A stretch of DNA of 64,000 nucleotides. It comes from CAYONZ01 sp964405465 (GTDB lineage: Bacteria > Bdellovibrionota > Bdellovibrionia > Bdellovibrionales > JAMPXM01). Position 1 is the first letter of the stretch. Every line of letters starts with the position of its first letter. The position numbers and the translations under genes were made by a program. The stretch is from contig CAYONZ010000013.1 of NCBI GenBank assembly GCA_964405465.1, positions 10,558 to 74,557 of the forward strand, given 5' to 3'. The notes under the pieces were generated by a model. That model searched no databases. It was not told the origin of the DNA and saw nothing but the letters and a program-made list of their open reading frames with translations. Of this stretch, positions 25,839 to 35,224 are shown in pieces.

Positions 25839-28800
25839 CTAAAAGCTATCGATAGAGACAATATTATTACCACCTGGACGGTCGAAGTACAGGATCCTAT
25901 TTCTTGTCCAATCTATGTCGAAAGTTCTCCAGCTTGCTAATGGACAATTCCCATTTATGGTTTTACTTACCACCCCTGCGGGAGTTTGGACGTAGAGTGC
26001 GAATGTGGCGTCACCGGTGTTCACTACCTGAGTGAATATCTTTGTGCCGTCCGAGTTGAACCGAGACCACACATATTGGCCGGTTCCCGAAAGCTGAGTG
26101 GAGGTTCGGTTTGTGAGATTCAGATATAGGTTTATTCCGGAGGTAGTCAGTGTTCCACCTGAGGTTGGACAGAACTCGACGACCATTCCTGTGCCGTCTG
26201 GGGAGTATTGTGGGTAGACAAATGCATATTCTGAGTAAGTTGAATTTGTGTAGACCTGATTGATATTTGATCCGTCTGGATCCATGATTACGATACTTGC
26301 TGGAGCGGAGGATCCATTAGAGTATGGCCCCATATATATCAATCTTTGACCGTTGGGCGACACTTCGAGGTAAACTCCCGGTGAGTTTGCTCCAAGTGAG
26401 TTGTTACTTATACCTGCTTTAATCAAAGTTGTGCTCGAATTCGTTGAGCCGTCTACTCTTGTCTTATGAATTTCGTAGTCGCCATTCCCTTGCATGCCTA
26501 CGTAGTAAACCCATACTCCGTCTGGCGAGATGCTCCAGGCTTTTGGCAGAACTCCAAATGTAGAACTTGAGGCAAGATCCGCAGCAAGAAGAACTCGACC
26601 TGTTCCATCGACATTGATTGAGTAGAGTCTCCATCCAGATTCGGTATCGTTTGATGAGTAAACAACTTTTGTTGAATCAGGTGTAAATGCGGCTTTGTAA
26701 ACCACGAGTGAAGTGCTGCTGATAGGGTTAAGATTGAGTCGCAATGGATTTGGGGACGCTGTATTGATTGTGGAAATGAATAGATCGCTGTCGCTACTGG
26801 ATCCAGAATCGCGTGGAGCATGGTAGATTACTTTCGTTCTGTCTGGTGAAACTCCATTGTTTACCTGATTTACTGAAGTAACTTTTATCCCATTGAAATA
26901 CTGATATTGATCTCCGGAGTTTTCTCTAGGCAAATACGCGCATCCGCCTGATGGTATTGAGTCTGAAAGTGTGACGGGAGTCGTTGAGAGATCATTTGAG
27001 GTTCGCTTGAGCGCGATTCGATTGCTGACAGTACTTTCAAATAGAATTTTAGAATCATCATCGAGAATTTGGAGGTCAGCAACGGGCTCAGTTGCAGCTG
27101 AACCTATAGATTTAATCGTGGGCGAGGTTTGGGAAAAGTCATAAAGAGTCAGAGGACCACTTTCTACAGCCAGAAGTTTGTTGGAGGAGTTGAAGAGCTG
27201 ATAGCCCGCTGATGCCGAGGCCAAGCTGACATAATGTCCCCCAGCATCATATGGATTTAGCATGAGCAGGCCTGCGACATTCTGATTGTCGTTAACAATC
27301 GCATTACAGCCGTCGCTCGTCAGACGTATGTAATCTGTGGAGCTCGTTGCTAATCCAGCGACGTGTCCGGTGGCATCTACACTTGGAAGAATTGAGAATG
27401 TTTGGAAATTGGTTGCTGAACCAAGTTGAATTGTCACAGTCTTCGAGCTTCCGGATGCTAAGCCTGCTGCTGTGGTAGGTATTTTGATAAGACCTTTTTG
27501 AGAGGAAGCAGAGTAAAGGGCGGTTCCACTTGAAGATGGGAAATTGGTTCCTGATACGGCCGTTCCACCTGTGATGGTCCAAGTGAAAGATGTGTCGTTA
27601 GTTGGTGCTGGGGAAAGAGTAAAGCCTATGTAGGCCGCGCAACCTTCTGTTGGGTATGTGGTACCAGTGCTTGTGATGGTCACACTAGTTAAATCATTAA
27701 TTGTAAGAGTTGTGGAGCTTGTGGCTCCGATGGTTGCTTTATTTGCGGTCACCGCGGCTGAGCTTGCGGAGATGGTGAAGACGGCGGTTTCACTGCCCTC
27801 GACTAGGGCATCTGTTGCTGCAGCGATGTTTAGATTTGCAGAAGTCTGACCCGCGGTGATCGTGACCGTGGAGTCTGGAGTACTGCTAAAGTCAGCGGAT
27901 ACTGCCGAGCCTGAGGTTTGCGAGATTGAAAATGTGAGGTCTTCGCTGGCAGCACTGTCAATTTGTACAACGAGATTTACAGATGAACCTTCGTCAACAC
28001 TGTAGGAGTTCGACGCGAAGGTCACAGTTTTGACAGGAGGAGTATCGTTGTCGTTGATGGTGAGGGTGTGAACGTTGGTTGACCCTATGATGGCTCCGAC
28101 AAGGCCCGTTGAAGACATGGTTGCAATAACTGTTTCGTTTGATTCTACGGCTGTGTCATCAACAATTGTGACCGTGATAGAACCGCTAGTTTGTCCTGCT
28201 GCAATCGTTATAGAGGAAGCACTTAGAGAGTAATCGGTGCCTCCGCCTGTAGCTGTACCGGTGATTGTGAGGGGAATAGTTGCATCTTCGCCACCAGCCG
28301 CTGACAAGGTTGCAGTGATCGTTGCTGTTCCTGCTGATTCAGAAACTGACTGTGAGGCAAGTGAAAAATTCACTGTTGGTGCCGTGTCGTCATCGGTGAT
28401 TGTCACGACTCCAGAATTATCAGCTATTGTGGCATTGGTAGCATTCGAGAGATTGAGATAAAAGGCTTCTGTAGCCTCATGAACACTATCGCCAGTGATT
28501 GCTACCGTGATGGTTTTTGATGTTTGTCCTGCAGTGAAAGTCAGTGTTCCGGAACCAGCTGTATAATCGGTTGCAGATACGGCCGAACCATTGGCCGTGG
28601 CCCAATCGACGGTGATGGATTGGTAGCTTGGGTTACTCAAATGCACTGTAACGACTGCGTTTCCGTCACTCTCTCCTACGGTAAGATCGTCAATGGTGAT
28701 CGAGGGTTGTGAATCATTATTAGTGATTGTGACTGTTTGAACTGATGTTGTATCTAGAGTGGCGTTGACTGGTGTGCCCATCGTTGCGATGACGGTTTCG

Positions 28801-31800
28801 TTGGTTTCGTATATCAAATCATCGACTATGGTTAGTGTGACTGTGCCAGTGGTCTGGCCAGCTGTAATAGATAATGTGCCGGAACTCGCTGTGTAGTCGG
28901 TCCCGGAACCAGTGGCTGTTCCTGAATAGGCGACTGGTACCGAAATGTCGCGCCCACTGGCCGCAGAAAGCTGTGCGGTCAGAGTCACTGTGCCAACATC
29001 CTCGGCCACACTCTGAGTGCTTTGTGTGAATTGGATTGTGGGAATTGGGTCGTTATCAGTAATGGTGATAATTCCGGAGTTGTCAGCTATTGTCGCATTT
29101 GTCGCATTGCTAAGCCCAACCGTGAGAGTCTCGTCTGCCTCGTTTAGTGCGTCGTCATTTATAGTGATGGTTACAGTTTTTGAGGTCTGGCCAGAGGTGA
29201 ATGTTAATGCCCCTGAGGCCGATGTGTAATCGGCCGGTGCCGTTGCTGTGCCATTGGCTGATGCCCAGTCCACGGTGACGCTGGAGGCACTCGAGTTTGA
29301 GAGGCTGACAGTGAGTGAAGCGGTTCCGGCGTTTTCGTTGACGGTCGTGTCTGAAATTGAAATGGAAGGAGCTGTTTCGTCATCAGTTATTGACAGTGTG
29401 TAAGCTGAATTTGCTCCAAGAGTTGCTCCACTTGGCGAGCTCATGGTGAAGATACCTGTTTGTGTTCCTTCGTAGGTGCTGTCATCAATGAGTGTGACGG
29501 TGTAGGTTGCTGATGTTTGCCCTGCCGTAATTGTGACGGTATCGCTGGCGGTGGAGTAACGTGCATTGGCGGTTGGACTTTTTGCTGCGGAACCAGAGTA
29601 GCCAACGGTGACGCTCACATCAGTTCCACTGACGGCCGAGAGTTGAGCGGTAAGGGTGACCGACCCAGCAGTTTCGGCCGCACTCGACGATGTGGCACTC
29701 CATTGAATAGTTGGTACTGATTCATCATCAGTGATTGAAAGTGTGTAAGCGGTATTGGTTCCGAGAGTTGCTCCACTTGGTGAGCTCATGGTGAAGATAC
29801 CTGTTTGTGTTCCCTCGTATGTGCTGTCGTCAACGAGTGTGACAGTGTAGCTTGCAGAGGTTTGTCCAGCGGCAATGGTGATTGTATTGCTGGCAGTTGA
29901 GTAGCGAGCATTGGCTGTTGGACTTTTTGCTGCAGTACCAGAGTAGCCAACGGTGACGGATGTGGCAAGTCCACTTGCCGCCGAAAGTTGAGCGGTGAGT
30001 GTGACAGATCCAGCTGTTTCAGCAGCACTCGAAGATGTGGCGCTCCACTGAATAGTAGGTTGGGTATCGTTGTCGTTGATGGTGATCACGCCAGTTGAGT
30101 CACTGATGGTGGCGTTAGTCGGATTACTTAAAACAACATTGAGTGTTTCTGTGTTTTCATAAACAGCGTCATCGACAATTGCGACAGTTACAGTTTTAGA
30201 AGTTTGTCCAGCGGTGAAGGTGAGCGTTCCACTTGCAGCTGTATAATCGCCAGGAGCGACAGCTGTGGCATCTTGTGTGGCATAGTCAACAGTAATGCTG
30301 TCGCTGCTAGAGCCAGAGAGCGAAACGGTGAGCGATGCCGTTCCTGCGTTTTCATTCACGGTGACATCAGAGATCGCGAGCGTGGGTTGAGTTTCATTGT
30401 CAGTGATGGTGAGCGTGTAGGCCGTGTTGGCTCCGAGAGTAGCATTGGTCGGCGAACTTAGAGTGAAGACCGCATCTTGAGATCCTTCAAAAACAGAATC
30501 ATCAACGAGTGTGACGGTGTAGCTTGCTGTGGTTTGCCCAGCGGCGATGGAGATTGTGTTGCTGGCTGTGGAGTAGCGAGCGTTGGCTGTTGGGCTTTTT
30601 GCTGCAGAGCCGGAGTAGCCGACCGTGACGGAAGTGGCAAGCCCGCTGGCTGCTGAGAGTTGGGCTGTGAGAGTCACTGAAGCGACACCCTCAGAAACTG
30701 TGCTGGAAGAAGCATTCCACTCGATAGTTGGTGCTATTTCATTGTCGGTTATGGTCAGAGCGTAGGCTGTGTTTGCTCCAAGTGTTGCGCCACTTGGAGA
30801 GCTCAGTGTGAAATTGGCATCCTGAGTTCCCTCATATGTGCTGTCGTCAGTGAGTGTGACGGTTGCTGTAGCCGAAGTTTGTCCAGCGGGAATTGTGATA
30901 GAAGTAGCGGCAAATGCATAGCGATTGTAAGAGGCTGGACTCTTTGCTGCAGAACCAGAAGTAGCCACATTCACCGTGACGTCGGTGTTGGTGGCATTGG
31001 AAAGTTGCGCCGTGAGTGTTGTAGATCCTGCGGTTTCGCTAACCGAAGAAGAGGTACTTGCCCATTGAACCGTCGGTACTGATTCATCATCAGTGATTGA
31101 AAGTGTGTAAGCGGTATTGGTTCCGAGAGTTGCTCCACTTGGTGAGCTCATGGTGAAGATACCTGTTTGTGTTCCCTCGTATGTGCTGTCGTCAACGAGT
31201 GTGACAGTGTAGCTTGCAGAGGTTTGTCCAGCGGCAATGGTGATTGTATTGCTGGCAGTTGAGTAGCGAGCATTGGCTGTTGGACTTTTTGCTGCAGTAC
31301 CAGAGTAGCCAACGGTGACGGATGTGGCAAGTCCACTTGCCGCCGAAAGTTGAGCGGTGAGTGTGACAGATCCAGCTGTTTCAGCAGCACTCGAAGATGT
31401 GGCGCTCCACTGAATAGTAGGTTGGGTATCGTTGTCGTTGATGGTGATCACGCCAGTTGAGTCACTGATGGTGGCGTTAGTCGGATTACTTAAAACAACA
31501 TTGAGTGTTTCTGTGTTTTCATAAACAGCGTCATCGACAATTGCGACAGTTACAGTTTTAGAAGTTTGTCCAGCGGTGAAGGTGAGCGTTCCACTTGCAG
31601 CTGTATAATCGCCAGGAGCGACAGCTGTGGCATCTTGTGTGGCATAGTCAACAGTAATGCTGTCGCTGCTAGAGCCAGAGAGCGAAACGGTGAGCGATGC
31701 CGTTCCTGCGTTTTCATTCACGGTGACATCAGAGATCGCGAGCGTGGGTTGAGTTTCATTGTCAGTGATGGTGAGCGTGTAGGCCGTGTTGGCTCCGAGA

Positions 31801-34643
31801 GTAGCATTGGTCGGCGAACTTAGAGTGAAGACCGCATCTTGAGATCCTTCAAAAACAGAATCATCAACGAGTGTGACGGTGTAGCTTGCTGTGGTTTGCC
31901 CAGCGGCGATGGAGATTGTGTTGCTGGCTGTGGAGTAGCGAGCGTTGGCTGTTGGGCTTTTTGCTGCAGAGCCGGAGTAGCCAACATTGACTGAGGTCGT
32001 AGACCCACTTGCCGCCGAAAGCTGTGCAGTTAGAGTGACGCTTGTTGAGCCCTCACTTGTTGTAGAAGAAGTGCTACTCCATTCGATGGATGGAGCTGTA
32101 TCGTTGTCAGTGATAGATACTGTTGCTGATGAGGTGGCCAGAGTGGCATTTGAGGGCGACGAGAGGTTGACTGCAAAGTTTTGTGACACTTCGTAAAGTG
32201 TATCGTCTATGATTGTGACCGTAATGGTTTTTGAGGTTTGCCCTGGTGTGAATGACAATGTTCCACTGGTTGATGTGTAATCTGCTGGAGCAGTGGCTGT
32301 TCCATCTTGGGTGGCGTAGTTCACTGTCACAGTCGATGCGCTGGCATTCGAGAGAGCAACAGTCAGAGTTGCAGATCCTGCAGCTTCGCTAACCGTAACA
32401 TCGTTAATGGAAAGAGTTGGCGCGGCATCGTTGTCGGTGATTGTAACGGTTTGTGCGGCGTTTGCACCGAGTGTGGCGTTTGTCAGTGTTCCAAGAGTAG
32501 CGATGATGGTTTCGTTGGATTCTGTGATCGTGTCGTCAACTACATTGAGTGTGATGCTTGCTGATGTTTGGCCGGCCGAAATGGCTATTGAACTTGCGCT
32601 CGTCGTGTAGTCGGTGCCGGATCCTGTGGCAGTTCCAGTGAAGACAACATTGGCCGAGACATCGCGACCGCTTGCTGCTGAAAGTTGAGCCGTAAGTGTG
32701 ATCGTGCCCACTGATTCAGATGCAGTTTGTGAGACCACTGTCCATTGCAAAGTAGGGGCGGTGTCATTGTCGTTTATAGTGACAGTTGCTGTCGCCGTTG
32801 TGATGGTGGCTCCTGAGGGAGAAGCTAAAAATGCGGTGAACGTTTCATTGGCTTCATACAAACTGTCGTTGATAATTGGAACAGTGAACGTTTTAGAGGT
32901 TTGTCCAGCGGTGAATGATAAGGTTCCGCTGGTAGCTGTGTAGTCTGCCGGAGCCGTCGCTGTTTCATCACTTGTGCTGTAGTCAACAGTTACAGTCGAA
33001 GCTGAGGCATGATCCATCGTTACGGTTAACGTTGCTGTGCCCGCATTTTCGTTAACTGTAGTATTCGCGATACTGAGAGCCGGTAGTGTTTCGTTGTCGT
33101 TGATGGTCACTGTTTGTGCCGTTGTCGACCCAAGTGTTGCATTGGTCGGCGAACTGAGAGTCGCGATAATCGTTTCGTTGCCTTCGTAAATAGCGTCGTC
33201 ATTGATTGTGAGAGTGACCGATCCACTTGTCGAGCCGGCGGGAATCGAAATAGTTGCTGCACTCGATGTGTAATCTGCAGATGCGGCCCTAGTCGCTGTT
33301 CCTGTGAAGGTTATGTTTGCCGTCGTCGCAAGCCCACTTGCGGCGGAAAGGTTTGCGGTGAGCGTGACGGTTCCTACTGACTCGCTGACGGTTTGGGACG
33401 CGAGTGACCATTCAACTGTTGGGGCTGGATCGTTGTCAGTGAGGGTTACTGTTGCAGAAGAACCTGCGGCGAGTATAGCGCCAGAGAGGCTGCTGAGATC
33501 GACATAGAAGTTTTCTGTTCCCTCATGAAGCGAATCGCCAATGAGAGAAACCGTGAGTGTCGTAGAGGTGGACCCAACATTGATTGTCACAGGTGTCGAT
33601 GAGACAGCTGCGTAATCTTGGCCGGCGGACGCTGTTCCGTTGCGTGTGGCCCAATTGAAGGTCACAGGAGAGGTTGTCGGAGCCGTATCGAGAGATACTG
33701 TGAGAGTTGCAGTTCCGGCGTCTTCGCTTACGCTAATGTTTGCAATTGAAAGTTGTGGAACCGGAGTTTCATTATCTAAGATAGAGAGATCATGGCTGCT
33801 TGTTGACCCAATTGAGCCAAGCGACGGAGTGCCAAGAGTGAGGATGAGATGCTCTGTGGGTTCCGAGAGGGCATCGTCGATGATAGTGACAGGTATGTTG
33901 GCAGAAGTCTGACCAGCAGGAATAGTAACGGAGTGTGTGAAGCTTGAAAAATCAGATCCCTCTGTCGCTGTTCCTGAAAGTGTGATCGGAATCTGAACGT
34001 CGACGCTGGCGGCAATTGTGCTATCAACTTGAATGAGGGTGGTGCCTGCGTTTTCGTTTTTCATGCTCGTGGCGGCATGAAATGAAAAGACCGGGGCGGC
34101 ATCGTCATCTTGAAGAATTATATCGAGTGTTCCTGGGTCGACAGCGATTTCAGAATCAGTTGTGGTGAGCACAAGTTGGTACTGGCGATTACGATCGTAA
34201 ACTGCATTTTGAATTGATGTGAGTGTGATTCTTTTTGAAAGCTGTCCCGCTGGGATTGTGATGGACGATGGCACGGCAGTAAAGTCATTTGTGGCAATAG
34301 CCCCATTCTGACCATTCAAGGCAAGTTGAATGACCGTGTCCTTATCGCGTCGATCTGACAAAACCGCATTGATGATCGCAGCTGACCCCTCTGAAAATGT
34401 GAGTTGAGTTTGATCAAGAGTGAGAGTGAAAGTAGGTGCAAGCCCAATGAGACTTCGAATTTGTCCCTTGGTCTTACCACAACCTGAAAGGATGAGCGCA
34501 AATGCTGTGGCCATAGCAACAATAGATTTTGTTGCCGTGGACTGGGCAGCAAAAGAGGATCCACTGGCGCCTCTTATCGCTGTTGACACGTTCAAAAATT
34601 TTTTGAACATGCTCAAAATTTTGACCAAACCCCAACGTACCAC
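25839..34643 (-). CDS. giant Calx-beta repeat lipoprotein with C-terminal beta-propeller
   Basis: The protein has 2934 residues. A type II signal peptide is visible (hydrophobic IVAMATAFALILSGC, lipobox Cys55), so it should be a lipidated envelope protein. From about residue 70 to 2350 there are about 20 Calx-beta-type repeats of roughly 113 residues, each with a V-x-E-x-x-G start, GTA...DY middle and a D-N-D/E or D-D-E end. These calcium-binding modules are common in large adhesins. The last ~450 residues carry about six PD40/TolB-like strands (SPDG-x-x-V-x-Y type), a beta-propeller. The start is GTG at 34643 with GAGG upstream; ATG at 34610 is an alternative. It is a single gene with no linked export system. 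The likely role is adhesion or surface binding, inferred only. Confidence 0.9.
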   Translation of the reverse strand: MVRWGLVKILSMFKKFLNVSTAIRGASGSSFAAQSTATKSIVAMATAFALILSGCGKTKGQIRSLIGLAPTFTLTLDQTQLTFSEGSAAIINAVLSDRRDKDTVIQLALNGQNGAIATNDFTAVPSSITIPAGQLSKRITLTSIQNAVYDRNRQYQLVLTTTDSEIAVDPGTLDIILQDDDAAPVFSFHAATSMKNENAGTTLIQVDSTIAASVDVQIPITLSGTATEGSDFSSFTHSVTIPAGQTSANIPVTIIDDALSEPTEHLILTLGTPSLGSIGSTSSHDLSILDNETPVPQLSIANISVSEDAGTATLTVSLDTAPTTSPVTFNWATRNGTASAGQDYAAVSSTPVTINVGSTSTTLTVSLIGDSLHEGTENFYVDLSSLSGAILAAGSSATVTLTDNDPAPTVEWSLASQTVSESVGTVTLTANLSAASGLATTANITFTGTATRAASADYTSSAATISIPAGSTSGSVTLTINDDAIYEGNETIIATLSSPTNATLGSTTAQTVTINDNETLPALSIANTTVNENAGTATLTVTMDHASASTVTVDYSTSDETATAPADYTATSGTLSFTAGQTSKTFTVPIINDSLYEANETFTAFLASPSGATITTATATVTINDNDTAPTLQWTVVSQTASESVGTITLTAQLSAASGRDVSANVVFTGTATGSGTDYTTSASSIAISAGQTSASITLNVVDDTITESNETIIATLGTLTNATLGANAAQTVTITDNDAAPTLSINDVTVSEAAGSATLTVALSNASASTVTVNYATQDGTATAPADYTSTSGTLSFTPGQTSKTITVTIIDDTLYEVSQNFAVNLSSPSNATLATSSATVSITDNDTAPSIEWSSTSSTTSEGSTSVTLTAQLSAASGSTTSVNVGYSGSAAKSPTANARYSTASNTISIAAGQTTASYTVTLVDDSVFEGSQDAVFTLSSPTNATLGANTAYTLTITDNETQPTLAISDVTVNENAGTASLTVSLSGSSSDSITVDYATQDATAVAPGDYTAASGTLTFTAGQTSKTVTVAIVDDAVYENTETLNVVLSNPTNATISDSTGVITINDNDTQPTIQWSATSSSAAETAGSVTLTAQLSAASGLATSVTVGYSGTAAKSPTANARYSTASNTITIAAGQTSASYTVTLVDDSTYEGTQTGIFTMSSPSGATLGTNTAYTLSITDDESVPTVQWASTSSSVSETAGSTTLTAQLSNATNTDVTVNVATSGSAAKSPASYNRYAFAATSITIPAGQTSATATVTLTDDSTYEGTQDANFTLSSPSGATLGANTAYALTITDNEIAPTIEWNASSSTVSEGVASVTLTAQLSAASGLATSVTVGYSGSAAKSPTANARYSTASNTISIAAGQTTASYTVTLVDDSVFEGSQDAVFTLSSPTNATLGANTAYTLTITDNETQPTLAISDVTVNENAGTASLTVSLSGSSSDSITVDYATQDATAVAPGDYTAASGTLTFTAGQTSKTVTVAIVDDAVYENTETLNVVLSNPTNATISDSTGVITINDNDTQPTIQWSATSSSAAETAGSVTLTAQLSAASGLATSVTVGYSGTAAKSPTANARYSTASNTITIAAGQTSASYTVTLVDDSTYEGTQTGIFTMSSPSGATLGTNTAYTLSITDDESVPTIQWSATSSSAAETAGSVTLTAQLSAVSGTDVSVTVGYSGSAAKSPTANARYSTASDTVTITAGQTSATYTVTLIDDSTYEGTQTGIFTMSSPSGATLGANSAYTLSITDDETAPSISISDTTVNENAGTASLTVSLSNSSASSVTVDWASANGTATAPADYTSASGALTFTSGQTSKTVTITINDDALNEADETLTVGLSNATNATIADNSGIITITDNDPIPTIQFTQSTQSVAEDVGTVTLTAQLSAASGRDISVPVAYSGTATGSGTDYTASSGTLSITAGQTTGTVTLTIVDDLIYETNETVIATMGTPVNATLDTTSVQTVTITNNDSQPSITIDDLTVGESDGNAVVTVHLSNPSYQSITVDWATANGSAVSATDYTAGSGTLTFTAGQTSKTITVAITGDSVHEATEAFYLNLSNATNATIADNSGVVTITDDDTAPTVNFSLASQSVSESAGTATITATLSAAGGEDATIPLTITGTATGGGTDYSLSASSITIAAGQTSGSITVTIVDDTAVESNETVIATMSSTGLVGAIIGSTNVHTLTINDNDTPPVKTVTFASNSYSVDEGSSVNLVVQIDSAASEDLTFSISQTSGSAVSADFSSTPDSTVTITAGQTSANLNIAAATDALVEGSETAVFTISASSAAVTANKATIGATSSTTLTINDLTSVTITSTGTTYPTEGCAAYIGFTLSPAPTNDTSFTWTITGGTAVSGTNFPSSSGTALYSASSQKGLIKIPTTAAGLASGSSKTVTIQLGSATNFQTFSILPSVDATGHVAGLATSSTDYIRLTSDGCNAIVNDNQNVAGLLMLNPYDAGGHYVSLASASAGYQLFNSSNKLLAVESGPLTLYDFSQTSPTIKSIGSAATEPVADLQILDDDSKILFESTVSNRIALKRTSNDLSTTPVTLSDSIPSGGCAYLPRENSGDQYQYFNGIKVTSVNQVNNGVSPDRTKVIYHAPRDSGSSSDSDLFISTINTASPNPLRLNLNPISSTSLVVYKAAFTPDSTKVVYSSNDTESGWRLYSINVDGTGRVLLAADLASSSTFGVLPKAWSISPDGVWVYYVGMQGNGDYEIHKTRVDGSTNSSTTLIKAGISNNSLGANSPGVYLEVSPNGQRLIYMGPYSNGSSAPASIVIMDPDGSNINQVYTNSTYSEYAFVYPQYSPDGTGMVVEFCPTSGGTLTTSGINLYLNLTNRTSTQLSGTGQYVWSRFNSDGTKIFTQVVNTGDATFALYVQTPAGVVSKTINGNCPLASWRTFDIDWTRNRILYFDRPGGNNIVSIDSF
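29713..30620. repeat. 908-bp direct repeat, copy 1
   Basis: This block inside the lipoprotein gene matches 31075-31982 at an offset of 1362 bp (454 codons, four Calx-beta repeats). Sequence checked along the block is identical, and it diverges abruptly at 30621. It encodes the repeats ending in DDESVP. Confidence 0.9.
31075..31982. repeat. 908-bp direct repeat, copy 2
   Basis: Second copy of the 29713-30620 block, in the same orientation and frame. Flanking repeats differ, so the duplication is recent or kept uniform by gene conversion. Confidence 0.9.
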
Positions 34644-34771
34644 TTACATACCTCAAGAAGGTTGTTGCAATATTTCGCCAATGTTTGCGATTGACGACAT
34701 CTACTTTTCGGCCAAAACGACTGGCACCTTGATGCTAAGTTTGTGAATTATGTTGAGGTTTCTTAACAGAA

Positions 34772-34784
34772 TCTCGGCTTGAGA
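34772..34784. promoter_or_regulatory. operator-like inverted repeat, site 1
   Basis: TCTC-GGCTT-GAGA forms a 4-bp-arm palindrome within a 15-base sequence that recurs at 34837 with 13 of 15 matches. It is a candidate repressor site; the function is inferred. Confidence 0.3.
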
Positions 34785-34835
34785 CATAAACTAAATATGT
34801 ATGAGTTTTTTATAAATTGAGTTCATGTAAAGCGA

Positions 34836-34850
34836 GTCTCGTTTTGAGAC
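34836..34850. promoter_or_regulatory. operator-like inverted repeat, site 2
   Basis: GTCTC-GTTTT-GAGAC is a perfect 5-bp-arm palindrome, 65 bp from site 1, in the divergent region. It could regulate either the lipoprotein gene or the sugar locus. Confidence 0.3.
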
Positions 34851-35224
34851 AAAATTGATTTGCGACAAGAGTCAGTGCTCGACTTTTGTTTTGCAATTGC
34901 AAACAGTGTATTTTCTTGGGGTGGCTCGATGTCGCCGGGCTGGATTAGGGATGGAGAATAATGCAGACATCAGTGATTTGGAACGTGGCAACCAATCCTT
35001 GTTGCTTGTGAAGAGTCCCTCCGTTGGAGTTTTTCTGCAGTCGTCGCTCTGAGCAGGGCTGATGATTTAAGCAACCTTGGCATGCCTTTGTGCTGGCCAC
35101 GCCTCGCCTGAGTAAGACCTTGCAAAAATACTGATGGCGCGATGGGTTTTCGAGTTATGAGGGGTTGAATTTCTACGCAAACTGTTCTGAAATTGCAGGT
35201 ATCAACATGTGAAAGAAGGTAGCT

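Larger units (their letters stand above)
34644..35224. other. 581-bp divergent intergenic region
   Basis: The region lies between the minus-strand lipoprotein gene and the plus-strand polysaccharide locus, so promoters for both should be here. It contains two TCTC-N5-GAGA inverted repeats (34772-34784 and 34836-34850). Short open frames in it show no family resemblance. Confidence 0.55.

Noticed and set aside
30204..31823. Two identical 85-codon plus-strand frames inside the lipoprotein gene
   Set aside because: They are antisense products of the 908-bp duplication, not independent genes.
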